Source: Coccinella septempunctata
Lineage: Eukaryota > Arthropoda > Insecta > Coleoptera > Coccinellidae
DNA length: 64,000 bases
Assembly: GCF_907165205.1 (NCBI RefSeq)
Contig: NC_058190.1
Coordinates: forward strand, 37,351,345 to 37,415,344
Reading direction: 5' to 3'
This document shows, in pieces, positions 38,101 through 50,100 of this stretch. Both the position numbers and the translations under genes were made by a program. The number at the start of each line of letters is the position of its first letter. Positions within the stretch are counted from its first letter, which is position 1. A model generated the notes under the pieces. It did not search any database, was not told the DNA's origin, and saw nothing but the letters and a program-made list of their open reading frames with translations.

Positions 38101-41100
38101 CCTACGGATTGAGTAAGTCTAAACACTTGGAATTGATCTATAAATAACGCCCATATTTACTGCTCTATTGATTATAAGGTATCCATTTGAACTTTGTGCA
38201 ATGCATAAATGTTAATATAGCTTTTATGGAAAGAAAGGTAGGTAATCACCTTTCTCGAAATTGAAAAAGAAATAGGTCGTGTGCAATTAGCCTAGTATTG
38301 AGAGGTTCCGCATATTCAGTCCAGATTCCTTGAACGATAACCATATCTTTATCAGAAAACCAAAAAGGAAATATTTTGATTGAGAGGAAAATTAAAGATA
38401 ATGAAACATGCCTTGGCTTCTTTTCATCAAAATCCGAATACATATTTATCTCTGAAATTTCTCTGAAAGATATTTTCAATTTCTTCCCATCAGCACAGCG
38501 TGAAGTACTGATATTTTTTGGATATCCATCCATAATCTCAATTTTATTACGATCTTTATACAATTCGAGTCTCTAACTCGGAATAAATTCAGTAAATCAA
38601 AAACAATTTTTTTGTTGTGAATATGCTCGGACAGGTCGTTTAGAATTTTAAACTGCTCTCATTTTGATGCAAGACTCTTTATACAACTTGTCCCTTTGAA
38701 ATATGATGTCTCGATAGTTTTTCAAGTGGAAATCCTCTTTTTTATGAGTTTTATTGAAGGGTATATCAAGTTACACATGTGTATCGAATATTCAATTCCA
38801 ATTCTTTGTAGTTGAGAAGATATATCTATGAAGGAATCCGATTCAACTCAATAAAATGATTCAGGCAGTTTCAAAATGAAAGGTCAAGTGTTGTTTGATT
38901 ATATTTTTTTTGTCAGACAAAAAAGTTGAATTGAAATAAGTGATGATCATATCGAGTGAAGATAAATCTAGTCACAGTTGTTATTAGAGTTTCATGGAAA
39001 GTGAAAATTTCCTGAAAATTTTTCGAAGCATTTTCCATTATTATTTCCCATAGTTGGGATAATATTGAATAGTACTTATCGGTTAGCTTTTTTGACAATT
39101 TTTACAGAGAAAAGCATCATATGCACCAGGAAAAAATTTCCGGATCTTCTAGCAATACTGAGAATTGGTAAGAAACGTTGGATACGAAAAAAAAAACTAT
39201 TATATTCTTATTTGCATTTCGTATAGCCGTATTATATTAAAATTCTCATAATTTCAATAAACAATAGAATGGAAATCCTATATCACAAGCGACCAAATTC
39301 TTGCAAATAAGGATGCAATTATATAATCGGATTTCAATAGCATTGTTGTTGAACCAAATAGTAGTATATGCATAGCAGTGCTCATTGTTTGTTGCCATTG
39401 AGAAACACAAAAAACTCGTTATTCATAAACATACGGATATTGCCTCAACAAGACTAACATGAGAAGAAATAATTGAATCAACTGAATGAATAGATTAATT
39501 ATGGTCGGAAGAATATGAAGGTCAATCTGGTATTTATTGGTATTATAATATTTATACCATCTCTTATCCTAACCTACCCCACTATGTTGCATGTTAGTCT
39601 TCGATTAATTATGTATCTCGATACCTATAGTTCCTATGACTCATCTGAGGAGAAATAGGTGACAAGGAAGCTAATTTAACTTCATTATTTCAAATATTCA
39701 ACCTTTAAAATCTAGCACAAAAATAATAATAACGAACCCTGGAATATTAACCTTGCATCTAGGTATACATTCTGAATTTTAAATAGACTGTGAAGTGTGA
39801 AGTCATAAGCATCAAAGTCGTAGTTTTCCCATGATTCTTGATCAAGAATTAAGTGATTTACACGATCCATGGCGTTCTAGATAGAAAAATAAACATTGAA
39901 ATAAAAATGATCTTATTATTCAAATAAGTATTGACAAGTGTGGTGTAGTTGGATTTAGAATGTAATTCTCCATCGAAATAATTAAAAATATATAGGATGT
40001 GCCATTTAAAAATCGAAAGTTGGGCTCATTTCCGGTCAAACCGGAAGTACGGCAAAGCAAGTTAATATATCAAAAAATGTAAATTGAACTATAATACACA
40101 ACCCCCAAATTTCGTTTTTCTCTCTTCAATAATAAAAAAGTTATAAGGGTGAGCCACCTTAGAGAATCATCCGGTATATACTCATTAGGAGCGATTGTTG
40201 AGTTGAAACGAATATTAGTGATTCTCTAGCTAGAGGAAGCATATTCGTATTTAAATATACAGAGTTAGAACTATTTACAGGGGGACTACAAGGATATCGA
40301 AAACCGTTAAAAATACAGGGTGGCTGGAATTACAAAAAAGTTGCGTTATTTAAGGATGAGTGTGCTATTCTAAATAGTTCCAAAATATCTCTAATATGGT
40401 TCCCTAGATATCCCAAAAAAACTGAAAATCAAGATTATCTTTTTTCTTTATAACTCATTTGTTTTTACGAAATTCGGTTTTTAGTCATTATTCATTATCC
40501 AATAAATCGATTTTACTGGTGTACTACTTTTTTGTAATTTAAGCCACCCTGTATTTCTGAAGGTTTTTAATATTTCTATAGTCCCCCTCTAAATAATTCT
40601 ACCCTCTAAATAGTTCTAATCCTGTATCGGTTGATTCGAATATGCTTCTGATTCTTAATAAATTATGATCATTTAATTGTTTCACATTCATTTCATTATG
40701 CGCTAATACAAACATATCATTTAATTTGTTCAAATTAATATAGTACGTGATTCATTATAAATTGGATATCCAATTTTCACCTATGGAAATGGAAAATCTA
40801 GGTAACTAGTTAATTTCAAATACACAAACCAATAAATATTCATTTATTCCAACAAAATCAACAAAACACAATAAACTTTTTTACACTGTCAATAGAAAAA
40901 AAGTGAATATAATAATATTTGTAGTACAAAGCAGGAACAGTTATTTAACAGAAAAGAATATGAAAAAATCATGACAGTGGTTCGTTACAAAACCAATAAA
41001 TGAAATGACCTATAAAATTACGATGTTTTTTTCAGAATGGAAGAATCTTTGGATAATAATCTTGAACTTCCTCCACATTTCTTATCAGAAATATACAAAT

Positions 41101-44100
41101 GGGCCTTAGAATGTAAGTATATATATAATATACACCATGATGAGTTTCTTGCTCTACACTCTATAATAAGTACATATTGAGATTCGAATGTCTTCTTGAA
41201 ATAAGGGAGATAAAACATCGATAAATCAATTCATCGATGTATGAAAAACATCCTCTAGGAGAGTGGTATGAAAGTTTTATTTTAATATTTTAGTGTTTTT
41301 TTTTTAAACCAGTCCAATCTATGTGTGGTAAGTGAATTTCAAGATAATAGTCCGTTTCTGTGAAACGGTTTCTTTGTTGAGTTGTTGCTCTGGCCTTAGA
41401 TAAAATTCATTTGAAAAAAATGATGTTGCTACTATAGGTAAGTACAGGATCTTTATAAATGATGAGCATCGTAGTTGGGTTCTTCTGAGTTGCTCCCCAC
41501 CAAAGGGTTTAGAATATAATTCAAAAATTTTCGATGCTACAATCATTTATAAAGACACTGTATAAATTTTGGGCTTCAACTTCCGACCTGAATAGTCATA
41601 TGAAGATGCAATTTTGTGTAGGAAATTCAAAAATATTAAATCCGTAAGAAAATTCTTAAAATTACTGTCTCAAAGTACATGCACAGAGATTTCGATCTCG
41701 AAGACAAAGCAGAGACAAAGTTTGTCTCTGGACAAAATGAACCATTTGTTCAATTTATTTTCAAATGAAAAAATTACAACTTTTCTTCTAGCTCAAGTTA
41801 AGCATTACCTACAAGGATTGAAATTATTATGTGAAATATTTAACGTTTCTGGTTTCAGCCGTAGTCCGAGTATCACTAGATACAAGACTGGGTTGCTTGG
41901 AGCCAAATCTTCCCAAAGATTCAGAACAACAAAAAATAATAGACTCTATCAACACATTCTTCTGGAATGTGGCAGAAGTCGAGCTCAAAATGCCTGTATG
42001 GAGGATATTCCACAACAATGCTTTCAAAAAATATATTGGTGCTTTGGAAGACTTCCGAATGTGAGTATGGCTTTTTTTATGAATAAATCCAGGACTACCA
42101 AATACGCATTTTTTAAAATTAATCCTGTTGTAACTTGTGTCCAGAAAACGGCGGTACATTATAGAAATGGTATTTGAAATTCATCTCCAAACTTAATGGA
42201 ACTGAAATGAAAAATGGCGATTCCTTCTACGTCATTTCAAACTACTGTTTTCTTACGAAAAAACACAACTTTATGTTATATCTCAGCAAATAAATCTGTA
42301 TGAAAAAATCATAGTACGCCACTGGATTGCTATCAAGAAACAGTCTGTATAATGTCTTCATTTCAACATCCTAGCACAAACAGAAACCAAAGTTGAAATC
42401 GCCCAAATTTCACTTTTGGCCTATAACTAGAAAACAATAGAAGTCAGACGAATGCAGTTGATGGCATTATTAGTTAGTCGAGAAAAGATAAACGTGATGT
42501 GCCATGCATTTTCCTTCATCTCGTTTGGTTAAAAAGTTGTAGTTCAGGTATCACCTATTTTGCCTATCCTGTACGTTATGAAACTGAAAATGTATCCATG
42601 CCTATATGCAGGCTTTTTATTGAAAACAACTGATGATGAAGTGGAAATATTTGGAACGATACTGCACAAATTAAAAGAAAAACATGAATATTAACAAATT
42701 TTCGAGAATATTGGATGTTTTTTTAATCAGCATATCAATACATAAACCTTCATAATATGTTTGTAGAAATAAGAATATTTTTTTATTAGCCAGAAATACA
42801 AACAGGCTCAATTCTTCACCCACTTGAAAAAGCTTTACTGAGATAGCTAAAAATGTGTAGTGGTCAAAAACCATTTCTAATATGGTGAAAATAACATAAT
42901 AAGTACAACTTCTTCAGTTTAGTACAGTTATTGGTATATTATAGTTGTGAGAAGTTATTCGGTTATTTCGATAAATAGTAATAAACTTTCAGGAAAAATG
43001 GACATTGAAAAGGTTCACAAATGGTAATATCGTCATAAGTCACTCTTTATGGTCAACAATAATATTATTACATTTCACGAATAAGTTGCCGCTTCCTACT
43101 TCATGTTCAATCACATCGTTCTTTACTCTAAGAGTGTTATATTATTGTCGTTATATAATTACAGAATTTAACATCGAAATCCTCTAAACCCCATCAAACA
43201 CGAAATCATTTTGCGGAAATGATCAAGTAGAACAATTACGTTATGTAAGTTGGAGCCAAAACTTAAATGATCAAATTTCATAAATGAAGAATTCAAAATG
43301 TCATAGATTCTCTCGCTCTGCCTGGAGCTGAAGTGATAACAGGTAGCAAAAAACGGAGTTTTTGTTTTCGCTCTCTAATTACCTAAGGTTTTGCCATGAG
43401 AGTGATGCATGGGTAACACGTAAACTGAAATTTGAAGAGGAAGAATAAGGATTTGTATGATATTGAACTAAAACGTCATTATTCCTTGTGCCAAATTTAT
43501 TCCTCAAAAAGATTATAGAGCTAACTCTATAGGTAATCTTATTATAGATTATATTATAGAGTTAACTCTAAAATCTTTGCTTATTGTTGTATTGTGGCAT
43601 TTGATTCTCATCTGTTTATTTCCCCTTCTCCCTCCATCTCCTTGGGGACACTTTTAAGCCTCCCCTCCTGATAAACAACTGCGCTGAGGGAGAAAACTCA
43701 GGGATATTCATATATGGATTATATCTGAACCTTGAAGCCATTCCAGTTCTAACAAAAAATGCTTCAGTTGCAATTTTTTCATAACGGTGTGATTATTTAT
43801 GAAAACCAGTGGTTTCTATAAATAGAAAATGAGTTCATTCTGTTTAATACAGGGTGTCTCATTTAAAAGTATCCACCCTCAATTAATAACTCAACAACGA
43901 ATCAGAATTTGTGAAAACATTCAGACAGGTCGATTTTTGATGACAGGGGGATATGATCTGGCATACAAAGCTTGTTTCTACTAGCAACCCCCTGTGCAAG
44001 CCCATCAGAAATTCGAATAAGGAAAGTGGATAGTTTTGTAGCACACATGTATGCATGGATTCAAATTTGTATGACCCTGCAGTTTGTGTTCATATTAAAT

Positions 44101-47100
44101 GAATATTCACAAAGATACAGGGTGTTTTTTATGGAATTATGGTACCGATAAAATTAAATGAAACACAGAGATGTTCTAAAATTGATCGTACCCTCTCCAG
44201 AGGTTTTCTAGTAGAAACAAGCTTTGTATCTTGTATCCCATATCATGTCCCCCTGTCATCAAAAATCGACCTGTCTGAGTGTTTTCACAAATTCTAATTG
44301 TTGAGTTATTGAGGGTGGACGCTCTTAAATGAGACACCCTGTAGAAGATGGTAGTACTTAATAATATATATCAATTTTGAAATTGATATATATTAAAAAA
44401 TATATCTGGACCATTCTTCACACAAAAATAACGAATTTCAAAACTACTGCATATTGATCAATTGTTATCCAATATAAATATTCTACTGAAATACGGAATT
44501 GATAATGAAATCAGCAGGTTAATGGGTTTATTCATCTCATTATTCACTTCACATGGTGAGCAAACTTGATCGTTTTATGAACGATATTAGTTGGAGTTGA
44601 ATGATAGATAGGTGATGTTTTATAATTAGTAAGTTAATTTTGAATAGAATGGTATATGAACTGGAAAAAATTGCTGGAAGTTGTAGTTCAGAGATCATAT
44701 TTCAATTTCTGGCGGAGTTTACGTTTTTAGTTTTTACGTCGCGGCCCAAACTGGTCGCTGAGTGCTTTTCGGAAACTAAAAGAGTTACGTTAGTGTAGTT
44801 AGGGAAAAATTGTTAAAGGCTCCCTATATTTTTGTTGAAATAATTAGATATCAAATAGCAAATCATGGATATTTCAATTCGTTTTCTAGTTATAGTTCCT
44901 GGAGAAGCCAGTGCATCAGATCTAGATATCTTCTGATCGTCTGATCCACTTTGAATATACCCGATACCGGCTTCTTTTTTGAACTAACTATGAAGTATGA
45001 AGTGTCTACATGTCTATATTGTGATTTTATATTATTCGTATCATAAGTATCACTTATGCTGGTGCTGTGGCTAGCTGAATTTTTCGGAAAGAATAATAAG
45101 GGTCTGTCAATAAAGAACAAACAGCTTGAGTAATTTTTTCTGATGAGAAATTACTGATGATGTAATGAGTGCAGTACGAAAACTGCATATTCAAATTGTT
45201 ATGAATTCCTGAAATCTCTTATAAGTATCCCTATTCGTTCAACAAGATTATCTTCAACTCTGTCTAAGAGAACAAGAAAATGCATCTGTTTCGAAATCAA
45301 ATATGAATACGTGACTTTCCCTGAATAGTATCGATTAACTGGTTTGTAAACAGTTACCCAAAGCACTGTATACTAGATACACATTTTGGCGCTAAATTCC
45401 AATTACATATTACACTATTATTATATAATGAAAGGCCGATTAAATGTATTATTGGGATTATCGTATACACATACATGTGGGCATTCATACGATTTCGTAA
45501 GAACCTCATATACGTAACATTCAGCAGGATTTGGTACACAGAATGTATGAGTTCTGGATTGAAAAGAAATTGTCAATATTCAGTGCAAAATACGAAATAA
45601 AATAAAAATTTAATGAGGACTAGTTTACCTGTGCCGTTGTACAAGGTGAGTCTTTGACTCGTTCAAATATTTGAACAATAGATTCTTATGAGATCAAAAG
45701 AAACGAGTTTTTCTCATATCATTTTTTCCGATTCGGCCCTGATAAAAAGCCATTTTAAGTTTTCATAATGAGCTATGCCACCCCTGGAGAAACAAAATTA
45801 CCTTTAGAATAACTAGATAAAGCTTCGACACTACACATCTGTGGATCATTTAAAGAGTTGAATTCGGTCAGAGTACCCAATTTATCGATTTTCACAGATA
45901 TTTTTTATCAAATAACTCGAAAACGACCTATATTGTACGAAAAAATCTGAAGAATAGGTAATGTTACGATTCGTTTTAATCTTTATTTTATATTATAAAT
46001 TAATTTGTTATTACAATCAACGGAATCGTAACTAATAAAACAGAAAACAATTCATTCAATGAAATAAGTGACTTTTCTAAAAAATATTCTGACTCTCTAT
46101 TATTTTTTTTATGTTTCCATGCCATCCAAAATTTCCTAGCATAGCATCTATGATGAATAAATTTCTTATAAATCAATCAAAATTTCTTCTAATTCCTAGT
46201 ACTCATTGGACAAACTAAACTAAACAATATTATATTGGGGAAACGCAAACCATAACAGTACTTTCATTGTAGGAAACGTTCAAATACTCATTAGATAGCG
46301 TCCAACTTAGTTTCAAGAGCTGGGTTCTTTGAATTTTTGGTATTTTTATGGTACGTAATGGTCATAATGGGTAAGAAGTAAGACTTTCTTGTGTTCGAAA
46401 AATATTCATCAAATAAGCGAAAAAATATATTCCGAAATTCATTTCATTCGATAAAACCGAAGTTTTGACTCAAGAATCTACCATTAAAATATTTGTACGA
46501 GTCAAAGACTCACTTTTGTATTAGAACATACAAGGTGTTTACTAAGTTGCAGGAGGTTACTTCATTATATCATCGGTGTTTGAGTTATGTGATACTGATG
46601 AGCTATAATAAGAGCGAAACCGGTCTTCGTTACTCTCCTTCGGTGGTGGCACGTTCTCTATGGTCAACTTTTGGTTTAGATCTTTGCTAGTGCAATTTCC
46701 ATTTTTAGACATAGAATATAACATTGAATTATTTCAACTTAATTTTGCCCTATTGTATATGTCATCCACCAATGAGCTTCCCGAAAATATTACGTGGGAG
46801 TTTGAGCAATCTGTCATCGAAAAAATGCCATTTCTTGTTTCTCTTGAAGACCTATTGAAAATTTCTTTGTGCCAACATCAAGAATCCCAAAATTTTTCGG
46901 AAAAAAGTTTATAGTTTCATGCGATTCCATTTCAGAAATTCTTTCGGTTTATAGGTTTGGCTGAAATAAAGCAGGGTCCGTATAGATCAAATTCTGACAA
47001 TTTCTTGATACAAAACGTTAATCTATAATTTCTTCAAATGAAAAAATAAAATTACATACAAGTAAAAACAAAGAGCCAATTCCAGTATTGTTGTCCGAGT

Positions 47101-50100
47101 TAGAATCAACAAAGTACAAAATACCTATACTATTATATATTATACTCCTATTATACAGGGTGGCCATTCGAAAACGAAACAGACAAGATTGCAGACAAAA
47201 TAAATTTTTTCGATAGAAATGCTCGGACAGGTCGATTTCTGTTTCGAGGGGGACAACTTAAGATGTAGGTTACGGACGCATAGCGCTTCAACCCTTGCTA
47301 CTATAACCCTCACCCACAATTTTTGAATAGGGAAGATGGGGTGAGTGATACCTCATTTGGAAGGTATTTTTATACTGATTTCAGGCACAGTAGTTGTTTT
47401 ATCATTTTATGCATTAGTTCTCGAAATATTCTTAACTAAGTATTTGAAAATGAAGTGGCGTTTTCATGGCACTTGTAGTGTTTTTTTGTGAAAAATCGAC
47501 ATTTTGAGCTTCAAAACAACCATGACTGTGGCTTCCTTCCTCCAATCCACTGACATAGAAATCTTTAATCAAGATGTCGAACAAACAAAGCGTATTGCGA
47601 AGGAGCTCAATCTTGCTGAAACTCAATCTGAATTATCTTCGATATAATTTGCAGTATTTCCAATAACATGCGGTAACACTTGATCGATAGAAATCTCCAA
47701 AAAGTCCAAATACGTACATATCTCTAATCAGATTACCAGGTAAGAAAATCAAATCATTAATGATGCCACAGAAATATTCCAGTCCCAATTTGTGAAACGA
47801 TTTCCGACTTAATTATGAAGTGTTTTCTCAGTTGGCTTCAATAATGTTTTCATTTTGTTGATTATTGAATTCATATCTTTTTAAAAAAAATGAAAATCGA
47901 TAATTTTTTATTTATTACGAACAGATCATTAAGTTGGCTTACTGGTTCTTTGACATGTGAATTATTCTTAGTTTTGAATCGAGACTTGTACGTGTTCTAA
48001 TTCATTGTTCGACATGGTTTATTCAATTGCAGAGCGGGTGGAAATAATTTCACTTTTTTTTGCAAACAATCAATGTGCGAATAGAACCGCAGAATTCTTC
48101 AATCAACGACATTTAGATAAACATGTTAATAGGAAGTATGTTTTGAAGCTCAAAATGTCGATTTTTCACAAAAAAACACTACAAGTGCCATGAAAACACC
48201 ACTTCATTTTCAAATACTTAGTTGAGAATATTTCGAGAAATAATGCATAAAATGAAAAACAATTACTGTGCTGAAATCAGTATAAAAATACCTTTCAAAT
48301 GAGGTATCACTCACCCCATCTTCCCTATTCAAAAATTGGGGGTAAGGGTTGTAGTAGCAAGGGTTGAAGCGCTATGCGTCCGTAAGCTACATCTTAAGTT
48401 GTCCCCCCCGAAACAGAAATCGACCTGTCCGAGCATTTCTATCGAAAAAATTTATTTCGTCTGTAATCTCGTCTGTTTCGTTTTCAAATGGCCAGCCTGT
48501 ATATTATACTCCTATTAATTTGGCTCGTAGGCAGTTAAGCTTGAATCTTCTCCATTTTTCTCAACGCTGCTCCTTCTTATGGGCTATATTACTCAACACG
48601 TTTCACTCAAGAATTCTATTCGATAATGATGAACAAGCGGTCATAGTTCCAATTAAAATGTGTTTGGGTTGATGAACGCGGAACGCTCAGGTTATTTCGA
48701 TTCACTGTCAAGTTCAACTTTCACTTCATGGCAAACAAAATCGAAAGTTGATCTAAAACTGTGTCACCTACTTTTCTCCAATAGACTAGACGAGAATCTC
48801 AGGCTTTTGGGTCAGAACGATTATATGGCCAGAATGAATTATATAACAGACACTTGTAACCGTATAATGTAGGTAATGGATATTATTGTCCCAAGTCGAT
48901 ATAATATGTCACAGGTTGAGAAGCGATTTTGTATGGTCTGGTCAGTAATAAAGTAAGCTTAGAGACTCGACTGTTCAAGTTAAAGTTGGTATAATCTTTC
49001 ACGGAAGTTAAACTTTTTCGGTAGATTTTTTATTATCGAAGTATGAACTACAAATGTTGAATATCGAAATGGAAAATTTTCGACAAAGGCATGTTGAATA
49101 CAAAAGAAGATTATACAGGGTGTAATTGATTTTCTCTGAAAGTATCAGATAAGAAATAGGCAAATATAGGGTGTTCCATATGAAAAAATCTCTGCCGTTT
49201 TTGTAGCGAGTCAAAAACGAAGAGTTTTGGAACATACTGTAGATATAACACAAACTAAGTTTTCTCTACACGAAACTTATAATAATAAATATGGTTTAAA
49301 CGACAGCAAATGAGTGATACTAACACCTCCTCTAATGGTTCACGTCTAATTTGATATAACAATAAAAACCTACAATACCTACACGCACAATTTACAGGTT
49401 GCTAATGGTTGCGAAGAAATTAAGAGGGGATTCCTTTGGGGACCGCTTTGGTGTTTGCGTTTTCATATTCTCGACATTTTGTGAGATTTAATGTTTCCTT
49501 ATCGATTTTTCTGTCTAATTTTTGAACTGTAAGAACGGTGTATTGTGAGTTTCATCCACCTATGTATTTATTTTTTTATTTATATTTCGCCTTTGATATG
49601 TCTCTTCTCTCATTGTAGTTGTTTTTTTAAACTCTTGAAAATGGAGAGTAGGACTTGCCAAGAATACGCAGACAATTTTGGCAGTCAGCAATGAATATTC
49701 GATCTCATTGACAATTCGAGAAATAGAATTTTCTTCTGAAGTGAACTCTGAAGTGGTTGAGGTAATTACAAATTGGCGAATGCATAGGTCACCGTCCAGG
49801 TTCACTTTCGTCATTGAGTATTAAACCCAGTTTAATACTCAATGCTTTCGCTTTATTTTAATTTTAGTTTTGGTCCTGTTATAATATTGTTATTATGGAA
49901 TCATTATTATACAACGTCTTTATGAATAATATCATCGCAGTTGGAGTCAATTTTGAAATTCTACGTAGGTATGATATAGAATAATAAGGAGCAGTAAAGA
50001 ATAATTCAGGGCCAACTGAGATGTTACAATCATTTATGAAGACATGAAAACCGCGTATTTGTTGTTAGGGGTTGATACTGAATCGGAATTGAGGTCTATT

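Noticed and set aside
41614..42177. 187-codon + open frame in the P450 region
   Set aside because: It overlaps the true P450 exon 41859-42060 in a different frame; the exon's frame carries the SLDTRLGCL motif and fits the splice phases.
47432..47626. - strand frame in the long-arm transposon as a transposase
   Set aside because: Mostly arm sequence in reverse, with no catalytic motif; only the + strand HTH segment at 48014-48145 resembles a known domain.
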